Part shown: positions 26,719-33,659 of the stretch, in pieces | How the letters are laid out: the number at the start of each line of letters is the position of its first letter | Numbering within the stretch: the first letter of the stretch is position 1 | Source: Endozoicomonas sp. | GTDB lineage: Bacteria > Pseudomonadota > Gammaproteobacteria > Pseudomonadales > Endozoicomonadaceae | Length of the DNA: 33,659 bases | Direction of reading: 5' to 3' | NCBI GenBank assembly: GCA_024509075.1 | Contig: JAKROC010000014.1 | Span: 1-33,659, forward strand | The notes under the pieces: model-generated | What the model was told of the DNA's origin: nothing | Database searches by the model: none | The model's input: the letters and a program-made list of their open reading frames with translations, nothing else | Translations under genes and position numbers: made by a program

Positions 26719-28017
26719 ATGACCGACGAAACAAGCAGCAAGGGTGAAGACGGCAACAAGCTGTTGTACTGCTCTTTCTGCGGAAAGAGTCAGCATGAAG
26801 TGCGCAAGCTGATTGCCGGCCCTTCCGTATTCATATGCGATGAGTGCGTTGATCTATGCAACGACATCATCCGAGAAGAAATTCAGGACAATGGGGATGA
26901 AGAGTCTTCGGAACGGTTGCCGATTCCCCGTGAGATCAAAGAGACTCTCGATGAGTACGTTATTGGTCAGCCCAGGGCCAAGAAAGTGCTGTCTGTAGCG
27001 GTATACAACCACTACAAGCGTCTGCGTCACGGTGATGGCAAGGGCGACAAGAAAAAAGACGATGTAGAACTGGGTAAAAGTAACATTTTGCTGATCGGCC
27101 CCACTGGCAGTGGTAAGACGCTGTTGGCTGAAACGCTGGCCCGTATGCTGGATGTACCGTTTACCATTGCTGATGCCACCACTCTGACTGAGGCCGGTTA
27201 CGTGGGTGAAGATGTGGAAAACATCATCCAGAAGTTGCTGCAAAAATGCGACTACGACGTGGAAAAGGCGCAGATGGGCATTGTCTATATCGATGAGATT
27301 GACAAGATTTCCCGTAAGTCAGACAACCCGTCCATCACCCGGGACGTGTCTGGCGAAGGTGTCCAGCAGGCGTTGCTGAAACTAATCGAAGGAACCGTGG
27401 CTTCCGTACCGCCCCAGGGTGGTCGCAAGCATCCCCAGCAGGAGTTCTTGCAGGTCGATACCTCCAACATTCTGTTCATCTGCGGTGGTGCCTTTGCCGG
27501 ACTGGACAAAGTGATCCGTGACCGTACAGACAAATCGGGCATCGGTTTCTCAGCGCAGGTCAAGAGCAAAGACGACAAGAAAGACCTTGGCGAAACCTTC
27601 AAGGAGGTGGAGCCGGAAGATCTGGTCAAGTTTGGCCTGATTCCGGAATTTGTCGGTCGTTTGCCGGTTATTGCCACGCTTGAAGAGCTGGATGAGGATG
27701 CCTTGGTGCGTATCCTGGTTGAGCCGAGAAACGCCTTGACCAAACAGTACGGTAAACTCTTTGATATGGAAGCGGTGGAAGTGGACTTCCGCCAGGATGC
27801 CCTGCGTGCCGTGGCGAAAAAAGCCATGGAGCGCAAGACGGGTGCCCGGGGGTTACGTTCTATCCTTGAAGCCGTGTTGCTCGATACCATGTATGAAATT
27901 CCATCGGACAAGAGCATTGCCAAAGTGGTTATCGATGCCTCGGTTATTAATGGCAGTTCAGACCCGCTGTTGATTTACGAAAGCAGTGAGACGCCCAGGG
28001 CATCCTCTGACAAGTAG
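26719..28017 (+). CDS. clpX: ATP-dependent Clp protease ATP-binding subunit ClpX
   Basis: ClpX is the AAA+ unfoldase that feeds ClpP. The zinc-binding domain has C18-x2-C21 and C40-x2-C43 (YCSFCGKS ... ICDECVDLC). Walker A is GPTGSGKT (128-135) and Walker B is IVYIDEID (189-196). The substrate-gripping GYVGED pore loop is at 161-166, the RKH loop at 237-239, and the ClpP-docking IGF loop at 276-278. The C-terminal sensor 2 is in KTGARGLRS. At 432 residues it matches E. coli ClpX (424). The ribosome site is weak (CAGGGTAATCGA before ATG). A strong terminator follows; lon, which commonly comes next, is absent. Confidence 0.98.
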   Translation: MTDETSSKGEDGNKLLYCSFCGKSQHEVRKLIAGPSVFICDECVDLCNDIIREEIQDNGDEESSERLPIPREIKETLDEYVIGQPRAKKVLSVAVYNHYKRLRHGDGKGDKKKDDVELGKSNILLIGPTGSGKTLLAETLARMLDVPFTIADATTLTEAGYVGEDVENIIQKLLQKCDYDVEKAQMGIVYIDEIDKISRKSDNPSITRDVSGEGVQQALLKLIEGTVASVPPQGGRKHPQQEFLQVDTSNILFICGGAFAGLDKVIRDRTDKSGIGFSAQVKSKDDKKDLGETFKEVEPEDLVKFGLIPEFVGRLPVIATLEELDEDALVRILVEPRNALTKQYGKLFDMEAVEVDFRQDALRAVAKKAMERKTGARGLRSILEAVLLDTMYEIPSDKSIAKVVIDASVINGSSDPLLIYESSETPRASSDK

Positions 28018-28032
28018 TCGCATGAACCAAAG

Positions 28033-28055
28033 ACCCTGCCTTGGCAGGGTTTTTT
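28033..28055 (+). terminator. Rho-independent terminator after clpX
   Basis: CCCTGCC-TT-GGCAGGG (28034-28049) is a perfect 7-bp stem followed directly by TTTTTT, 16 bases after the clpX stop. On the other strand it is not followed by a T run, so it serves clpX. Confidence 0.95.
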
Positions 28056-28083
28056 ATTGGAGCAGTCAAGTTTTTTTTAACAA

Positions 28084-29292
28084 TCAAGCTGTTTGCGCCG
28101 TCGTTTCTGGCGCCTTATCTGCACCTATCAGACACAAACCGGTGATAATCACGGCCACCACTGTGACAGCCGACAAGGAGATGGTGCCAGCTTCGGGCAA
28201 AAAGCCGATCGTAGCGCTGATTAACGTGGCCAGCAGCATCTCAATAAAGAAAATCAAACCGGCCGCAGTGCCGGTGTTCTCTTGCATGTGTCTCGTGGCC
28301 TGGGCCTGACACAGCGGCATAAACAGGCCAAGGCCCAGCTCGTAAACAGCAATACCGGCCACATAGCCGATAATGGATTGCCCGTCTGTGAGCAAGGCGC
28401 TGACCAGTGAGATTTTTGCCCCGGTGACCAGCAGGGTGCCGGCTAGCAGAGTGCTCTGGCTGCGGCTGAGCTTTTTGGTCAGTTTCGGGCCCGTGGTGGC
28501 ACTGAGCAAATAGCTGGCAATGGCAACAGCAAACAGGTAGCCATACACTGCCGGCGAGGTGCCAAGCTGGCCAATAATGACAAACGACCCGCCAGCAACA
28601 AAGACGAAAGCACCGGCAAAAGCGACGCCGGCAGCAACGGTAAAGCGCAGGTAACGTATGTCGGTGAGTACGGCTTTGTAACCGGCCATCACTGAACCGG
28701 TGGCGATATTCTTTTGTTCTTGCCTCATTTCTGGCAGCAGTGCCAGCGCGAGAATAGCTACTGTTGCCATAACCGCCATGGCGTAGAAGCTGGATTGCCA
28801 GCCTACGTATTCTTGCAGGTAGCCGCCAGCGATTGGTGCAGCCATAGGCGCGATAGTCAGGCAGCCACTGATGTAAGCCAGCATGGTGACTTCCATCTGG
28901 TCACGGTAGTAATCCCTGGCGATCATCCGCGCAACAGCAGTACCAAAGCAGCCGAAGATAGCCTGGGCAAAGCGAGCGGCAATGAACAGGTAAATGTTAT
29001 CGGTGAGCAGAGTAATGGCCGTAGCGCCAAGGTAGAGTGAGTAACCGAGCAACAAGGTCTTTTTCCGGCCCAGACGGTCTGCCAATGGGCCGACGATCAG
29101 CATGGATAGTGAGAAGCCCAGCATAAACAGTCCGACGCTCCACTGGGCAATGGCTGGTGTGGTACCGAAGAATTCGGTGATCGCCGGCAGTGACGGCGTG
29201 AAAATATCAATGGACACCGGCCCGACAACGGCAAACAGGGTCAGGATGATCAGCACAACGGTGGACGATTTATCAGGGTTCAGGTGTCGCAT
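28084..29292 (-). CDS. MFS drug exporter, Bcr/CflA type
   Basis: This 402-residue major facilitator has about twelve membrane helices. The first helix and loop read LFAVVGPVSIDIFTPSLPAI, typical of the Bcr/CflA (DHA1) group that exports bicyclomycin, sulfonamide or chloramphenicol-like compounds. Motif A is GPLADRLGRKK between TM2 and TM3. The TM4 region has ARMIARDYYRDQM, and TM5 has the antiporter motif C-like APMAAPIAGGYL with GWQSSFY following. A substrate cannot be assigned. It is convergent with clpX and divergent from the K+ channel gene. Confidence 0.92.
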   Translation of the reverse strand: MRHLNPDKSSTVVLIILTLFAVVGPVSIDIFTPSLPAITEFFGTTPAIAQWSVGLFMLGFSLSMLIVGPLADRLGRKKTLLLGYSLYLGATAITLLTDNIYLFIAARFAQAIFGCFGTAVARMIARDYYRDQMEVTMLAYISGCLTIAPMAAPIAGGYLQEYVGWQSSFYAMAVMATVAILALALLPEMRQEQKNIATGSVMAGYKAVLTDIRYLRFTVAAGVAFAGAFVFVAGGSFVIIGQLGTSPAVYGYLFAVAIASYLLSATTGPKLTKKLSRSQSTLLAGTLLVTGAKISLVSALLTDGQSIIGYVAGIAVYELGLGLFMPLCQAQATRHMQENTGTAAGLIFFIEMLLATLISATIGFLPEAGTISLSAVTVVAVIITGLCLIGADKAPETTAQTA

Positions 29293-29453
29293 GGAGTTCC
29301 AGAGTTAACAGATGAAGACGAACCGGTCATGATACAAAAAGACAGCAGAATGTGACAGTTGCCCGACCAGTACAATGGGTGATTATGCTGATATCGGCAT
29401 TTGCTCACAGCAGGTGTTACTATCGTCACAAATAATCTTATGGAGAGAACGAG

Positions 29454-30503
29454 TTGGATTTCCTTAAATCAACGGTACGCTTCTTTCATCACCAGTTTTT
29501 ACGCCTGAGCTGGCTGGCACTGCTGTTAGTACTTGCAGTGCACGTTTTGCTGTCCTGGTGCCTGATGTATCTGGCGGGTGAGGCAGAGTTGCTTGCCCCG
29601 GTGCAGTGGCTTTATTTCTACATGACCACCTCCACCACCATTGGTTATGGCGATTTCAGCCCGACCACTGAGCTGGGACAAGTATTTGCCGCACTGTTCA
29701 TCATGCCCGGCGGAGTGGTGTTACTGGCGGCGGTACTGGGCAAGCTGTCATCTTTTTTTATCACTTCCTGGAGAAAGGATATGCAGGGTTTGGGCGATTA
29801 TTCCGATTTGACCAATCACATTGTTATTTTTGGCTGGAGTCGTTACCACACACCAAAAATGGTAGAGCTGATATACGGCGACAGTCGTCGGGAAAATCGC
29901 AATGTATTGCTCTGTACCAGCCAGGAGATCGATAACCCGTTACCGGAACAGCTGTTGTTTATCCGTGGGAAGAATTTGAATGATCCGACCACTATCCAGC
30001 GCACTGGCGTAGTCAATGCTGCCCGGGTTATTGTTTTTCGTGAGGGGGACGACCGCACCCTGGCAACTTGCCTGAGTATTGCTGCCACCACAACCCGTGC
30101 GCACATCGTCGCCTGGTTTGATAATCGCGAGATGGCAGGGCTATTGCACTCTCACTGCCCCCAGATCGAGTGTCACAGTAATATTTCCATGGAGCTGCTG
30201 GTGCGCTCTGCTCAGGATCCGGGCTCATCACGGGTTCAGCAACAACTGTTGTCTACCTTGGTTGGCCCAACGCAATACAGTGTGCGGGTACCAGACGACT
30301 TTGCCGGTACGACTTTTGGGCGACTGTTGGAGTTTTTCAAGGTCAACCACGAGGCGATTGCCCTTGGTGTGGCCGAATCCGCTACGGGGAATAACCTGCG
30401 CCTGAACCCATCGAGCATCGAGCGAGTGGAGGCAGGACAGGTGGTTTATTATATGGCTGCCCAGCGGATTCACGGCAGTGAAATATTGTGGGGAAATATG
30501 TAA
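29454..30503 (+). CDS. Potassium channel with RCK (TrkA-N/TrkA-C) domain
   Basis: This 349-residue ion channel has a two-helix pore: TM1 at about residues 18-40, a pore loop with the K+ selectivity filter TTIGYGDF (61-68), and TM2 at about 77-103. A cytoplasmic RCK module follows. The Rossmann strand NHIVIFGWSRYHTPKMVE begins at about 121, with the usual GxGxxG replaced by FGWSRY. A TrkA-C-like subdomain (VPDDFAGTTFGRLLEFFKVN onward) is at about 275-345. It resembles Kch/MthK-like channels. The start is TTG 29454, supported by GGAGA seven bases upstream; there is no ATG nearby. The TAA stop coincides with the first bases of a repeat element. Confidence 0.92.
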   Translation: MDFLKSTVRFFHHQFLRLSWLALLLVLAVHVLLSWCLMYLAGEAELLAPVQWLYFYMTTSTTIGYGDFSPTTELGQVFAALFIMPGGVVLLAAVLGKLSSFFITSWRKDMQGLGDYSDLTNHIVIFGWSRYHTPKMVELIYGDSRRENRNVLLCTSQEIDNPLPEQLLFIRGKNLNDPTTIQRTGVVNAARVIVFREGDDRTLATCLSIAATTTRAHIVAWFDNREMAGLLHSHCPQIECHSNISMELLVRSAQDPGSSRVQQQLLSTLVGPTQYSVRVPDDFAGTTFGRLLEFFKVNHEAIALGVAESATGNNLRLNPSSIERVEAGQVVYYMAAQRIHGSEILWGNM

Positions 30504-30643
30504 ACCCAAAGGATTTCAAATTGATTCGAGGCGGCAAATGAGCGAAGCCTTTATGCCCTCGGGTGCCGGGAGCATAGAAATACTATGTGACCGGGGTGAG
30601 CAAATGCAGCCAACAAAGTAGCAACTTGAAAGGCGACGGGTAT
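30502..30643 (+). repeat. Complete copy of the ATACCC...GGGTAT repeat (about 142 bp)
   Basis: The left end is degenerate (AAACCCAAAGGATTTCAAAT) and begins inside the K+ channel stop codon. The right end is GCAACTTGAAAGGCGACGGGTAT. Internal blocks GAGGCGGCAAATGAGCGAAG, GGTGCCGGGAGCATAGAAAT and GTGACCGGGGTGAGC are all present. The rest of the gap to 30804 holds a GGGTAGAAAA-type inverted repeat around 30717-30745 but no gene. Confidence 0.87.
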
Positions 30644-30804
30644 AGTCAATTTTTCTTAAGGTGATGGCCTCTCCAGGCAGATGGTCAACGGCTTGATGTC
30701 ACCGCAACTTTGCGCAGGGTGGATGGGGTTTTCTACCCACCATCCCCGGGCAACACTGTCATATTATTCTTCAAGGAAATCACGGGCTCCGCGAGGTCAG
30801 GGTG

Positions 30805-31680
30805 TCAGCTTGGCAGGGCATTTCTGAAAGACATGGCAGCATCTCCGTAACCCCATTGTGTCTTCCATTTGCCAAAGCGATTCGCCAACATTTTAAACAA
30901 TTCAGGAGACTCTTGGTTGTGTTTGATATAACGGTCAATAGCTGCCATAACGCAATGATTAAGAGGGCTTTTGTATTGTTCCCTCAGAGTGTAGCTCTGC
31001 TGCATGTTAAGGCCTAATTCAGACAGCGCGGCCATTACATTAAATCCTATGTCACTACAACTCTCCAGGTATAATTGGGAGAATATGGTGGAAGCAGCTA
31101 AAAAAGATGCAGCAGACCAGAAGGTTTGTTCACTGGTTCCCGAAATTGCTTCAAACTCAGTGCTTGCCAGTTTCACGGGCGTCACTCGGGAACAAAAGCG
31201 TTGGACATCATTCTTATATAAAAAATGCCATTTCTGGATATTTCCGAGGGTTTCTGACAGTTCGCACAATCTCCCTATGCAGGTGCTTGTGCCATATTTC
31301 TCAAACCAGTTTGCGATAAACTGCGAGTTTGCCATTTTTACCGCCATGCTGTTCTGGACTGTGGCCAGGTTGTGGTAATCTGCAAAGCCACCCAGGGCAA
31401 AGGCGATAAGATACATGCCTTCACGAGATACATCTGAGAAGGTTGCGTCGATCCACTGAGCCAATCGTGGATATCTGGCAGTCGACGACGTTTGTTCTAA
31501 ATGAATTTTGTTGGCTGGATTGTGGCAGTTGGTATTGTGCAGGGAAATCAGTCGGTCGATTATATTTTTCCTGTCTTGTTCATCTTTCGGTAGTGATTGA
31601 AAGAATGAGTCCCTATGTGAAGTTTGTTGAGCCGGGGCAGTGTATTCTGGTCTTTGTTGGTTAAATCCGATAGGGTTCAT
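30805..31680 (-). CDS. Orphan protein, unknown function
   Basis: I do not recognise this 291-residue product. The N-terminus is polar and Gln/Pro-rich (MNPIGFNQQRPEYTAPAQQT) and looks unstructured, without a signal peptide. From about residue 30 the sequence is helical, with AQWIDATFSDVSREGMYLIA and FALGGFADYHNLA in the middle, a stretch with seven Cys spread over the protein, and FWSAASFLAASTIFSQLYLE near residue 200. No catalytic motif stands out. AAAGGTAG nine bases upstream supports ATG 31680. It lies on the same strand as the START-domain gene, separated by a repeat remnant. Both have disordered N-termini, which would suit secreted effectors; this is inference. Confidence 0.7.
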   Translation of the reverse strand: MNPIGFNQQRPEYTAPAQQTSHRDSFFQSLPKDEQDRKNIIDRLISLHNTNCHNPANKIHLEQTSSTARYPRLAQWIDATFSDVSREGMYLIAFALGGFADYHNLATVQNSMAVKMANSQFIANWFEKYGTSTCIGRLCELSETLGNIQKWHFLYKNDVQRFCSRVTPVKLASTEFEAISGTSEQTFWSAASFLAASTIFSQLYLESCSDIGFNVMAALSELGLNMQQSYTLREQYKSPLNHCVMAAIDRYIKHNQESPELFKMLANRFGKWKTQWGYGDAAMSFRNALPS

Positions 31681-31725
31681 ATTTAACTACCTTTTTATAA
31701 TCTGCACTCACCACTGCGACGATGT

Positions 31726-31806
31726 ATACCCTACGCTACGGGCACCCGAGGGCACAACGGCTTTGCTCAATGGCCGCCGTATAGCAACATGAAATCCATT
31801 GGGTAT
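31726..31806 (-). repeat. Shortened copy of the ATACCC...GGGTAT repeat (81 bp)
   Basis: This inverted copy begins ATACCCTACGCTACGGGCAC and ends AACATGAAATCCATTGGGTAT. It keeps the outer ATACCC/GGGTAT and GGCTTTGCTCAATGGCCGC, but has lost the TTTCAAGTTG part of one end and most internal sequence. It lies between the START gene and the 291-residue orphan gene. Confidence 0.75.
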
Positions 31807-31936
31807 AACCGTTGTTTCTACAACTAGTGGTAAGTTTAATGTTATTAATTTATATGCCTGCCTGAAGATCAGACCTTAAAACAGCTAAAGAGTTCCAGAT
31901 TGCTCAGTGTTGCCAGCGACGACAAGTATTTTTCCG

Positions 31937-33085
31937 TCAAGCGGGGCTCTGGGAACCATCCCAGGCAACTTTGGGAGTACGCCAGTGATGTTTTTCGTCA
32001 GGAGTGTATTTCCTGGCGGACCAGCTGACATATTTCAGGGTGCATTCGTGCAGTCTGGCCAACACTGCTGGCGTCAGGCTGCCAATGATATTGTTAACCA
32101 GAAAGGCAGGGATGATACCCTTCGGGTCAGAGTGTGAGATGAAGATTAGCCGGGTTCCCGCTGAAGGCATCGGTTTTATATAATATCCAGTCAGAATAGA
32201 GCGCGCTCGCACAAACCCCGGCCGTGGAGGGCACTCTGGGTGTTCTACGCTGTGGTTCATAATGATGTAGTCACCGTTGGTGAATTCCATCCAGGAGCGC
32301 ATGTTGCAGAAATCCCGGTTTGTCACCGCCCAGTGTGGTTTCATGGCGTAGTAGCCAATATCATTATGCTGATCCAGTTGGCAGATATTATGACCAGCGA
32401 TCATCTTTTCATCCCATGTCGCCCGGTATTCCGCATCGTGCAGGCAGTTGAACAGTGTTTCCGGATCAACATCATTCCAGTCAATGGTTGAACGGACAAT
32501 GTCGAAACCGGTGGCTGTCTCGCCGGGTTTCAACTCCTCTGGTCTTGTCTGGACATGAAGATTATTCCAGCCTTTATAAACTGTCGTCCACTTGGTGTCC
32601 TGGCTTTCGGCAAAGTCCCTAAACTTGATAAAGTCCGGCAATTGCATCAGTTCGAACGTTTGCCCACTGGATTTGACAATGGCAGGGCTTGCATTGTTAT
32701 CACAAGAGCCTGTCTGACCGGCAAATGTTTTTGCCCGATGAAATAACACAGCATCCGGGTTAGCGTTACTTGGCTTCAATGCTAGGGGCACTGCGTCGTC
32801 ATCAATATGTGACGCTCGCCGCTCTTCTAACTGTTTCTCTGGTGCTGTTGACTGTTCTTGCAAACAGGCCTGCTCTGCCGGGGCGATGCAATAGCTTGTG
32901 TGCTCTGTTGTAGCAACTGAATTATTACGCCCCACTCCAACGCGCTCCTGCTGCGGTGAAGTCAGCTGACTATTCGAGATTGCAGCATACTGGGTAATGC
33001 CTTGATATTCACGCATTCCATAAACCCATCTGTTGCTGGCTTGGGCGGGAGCCGTAAATAAAGTCTTAAGAACAAAAGATGTCAA
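31937..33085 (-). CDS. START-domain lipid-binding protein, STARD10-like
   Basis: The C-terminal part (about residues 150-357 of 382) is a START domain, a helix-grip fold that binds lipids or sterols. Diagnostic stretches are DVDPETLFNCLHDAEYRATW (the LxDxExRxxWD region), DIGYYAMKPHWAVTNRDFCN, MRSWMEFTNGDYIIMNHSVE, HPECPPRPGFVRARSILTGY and SHSDPKGIIPAFLVNN. This arrangement (NRD, RSW, DYIIMNxSVxHPxxPPR, DPKGxxPxxxVN) is that of the animal STARD10/PCTP group as I remember it, closer than to bacterial START/SRPBCC proteins. The first 150 residues are polar and look disordered. The frame opens at TTG 33085 without a good ribosome site; ATG 33016 is an alternative. Transfer from an animal host is a plausible origin; a host-directed role is inference. 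Confidence 0.88.
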   Translation of the reverse strand: MTSFVLKTLFTAPAQASNRWVYGMREYQGITQYAAISNSQLTSPQQERVGVGRNNSVATTEHTSYCIAPAEQACLQEQSTAPEKQLEERRASHIDDDAVPLALKPSNANPDAVLFHRAKTFAGQTGSCDNNASPAIVKSSGQTFELMQLPDFIKFRDFAESQDTKWTTVYKGWNNLHVQTRPEELKPGETATGFDIVRSTIDWNDVDPETLFNCLHDAEYRATWDEKMIAGHNICQLDQHNDIGYYAMKPHWAVTNRDFCNMRSWMEFTNGDYIIMNHSVEHPECPPRPGFVRARSILTGYYIKPMPSAGTRLIFISHSDPKGIIPAFLVNNIIGSLTPAVLARLHECTLKYVSWSARKYTPDEKHHWRTPKVAWDGSQSPA

Positions 33086-33620
33086 CCCAGACGCGGGCAG
33101 ACAAACAGGTACAAATCAACAATTTGAGTCCCATTGGGGTGATGGAAATTGCCGAAAATTCAGGCTTGATACTGGGTGGTTTGAGTCGTAGATTTTTCCA
33201 TCGATGGAACGAACCCTATCCTGTCCGACCACAGTATTGGATGGTGGTGTAGGGCTGTACATATTCTCGCACAAGTGCTCCAGCTCTAACCTTCTGATTT
33301 TTCATTTTTTCTGGTCCGTTAAAAATTTGCCCCATCAGCAGGCTGCGTGCTGGTCTGTCAGCTGAGTACGTCTCTTTCATAGGATTGGGTGTCGCATGGA
33401 AATAGAACTTGATCATAATGGCGATTCTGTGTGTTTGGAGAGAAAGTGGGTTTTGTTCAAAAGAGAACCCGTTTTGTTAGTATCACTTCAGGAAAATATG
33501 AATCCCTGTTCGCTTCAGGCCAATCCCTTCTGGAGAATGGAAGGTTGATCTGCGCAGCCGCGCCAGAGAGCCGCACGTTATGATATGCATGAATCAGGTT
33601 GGAGCAGATTGGGAGAAACC
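33086..33620. other. Stretch without a confident gene
   Basis: A 66-codon minus-strand frame (33216-33416, starting MIKFYFHATPNPMKET) exists but matches nothing I know and has no clear ribosome site. No repeat copy is present. The promoter of the START gene should lie near its right edge. Confidence 0.35.
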
Positions 33621-33659
33621 GTGAAAGTTGTGTGGTCAGGTTTTAACGCACAAAAAAAA
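33621..33659 (+). CDS. Possible 5' end of a gene cut by the window edge
   Basis: GGGAGA lies four bases before GTG 33621, and the frame stays open to the window end (MKVVWSGFNAQKK). Only 13 codons are visible, so the function cannot be judged. The window ends in a run of A bases. Confidence 0.2.
   Translation, partial: MKVVWSGFNAQKK

Overview
The window looks like a piece of a gammaproteobacterial chromosome close to Endozoicomonas (Oceanospirillales; symbionts of marine animals). The housekeeping genes (bamD, yacG, ydfG, htpG, tig-clpP-clpX) are of ordinary gammaproteobacterial type. They are interspersed with eukaryote-like genes (a 1,024-residue ankyrin solenoid and a START-domain protein resembling animal STARD10), orphan proteins, transposase and phage remnants, and at least eight copies or fragments of one short repeat with inverted ends. 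The genus assignment is inference from this mix, not a search result.

Layout. 1-1453: repeat end, bamD, yacG. 1695-5702: an orphan coiled-coil protein (-), a thiamine-phosphate-synthase-like protein (-), and a BCCT transporter with a long cytoplasmic coiled-coil tail. 5703-9968: low gene density, with an unidentified leader, a repeat element, a transposase tail, tRNA-Ser(GCT) and tRNA-Arg(ACG), an apparently frameshifted secreted protein, two small membrane proteins, a second transposase tail, and a phage terminase tail beside tRNA-Arg(CCT). 10276-14193: ydfG and the ankyrin giant. 14536-18806: a two-gene RND efflux operon (adaptor then permease, no outer-membrane partner). 19336-20158: a graveyard in which a PIN-domain gene is split by an IS200/IS605-like remnant, next to another gene fragment. 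20240-23036: a small membrane protein, a repeat element, a good sigma32-type promoter, and htpG. 23080-28055: repeats, tRNA-His and tRNA-Leu with a strong terminator, then tig, clpP, clpX and a terminator. 28084-30503: a Bcr/CflA-type MFS pump (-) and a K+ channel with an RCK domain. 30502-33659: repeats, an orphan 291-residue protein (-), the START protein (-), and unassigned sequence to the end.

Functionally the core is protein folding and proteolysis (trigger factor, ClpXP, HtpG, BamD). Around it sit membrane transport for osmolytes, K+ and drugs, and a set of candidate host-interaction proteins. The most unusual items are the STARD10-like protein, the ankyrin protein whose repeat period is about 54 rather than 33 residues, and the repeat family. 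No CRISPR array, complete prophage or complete insertion sequence was seen.
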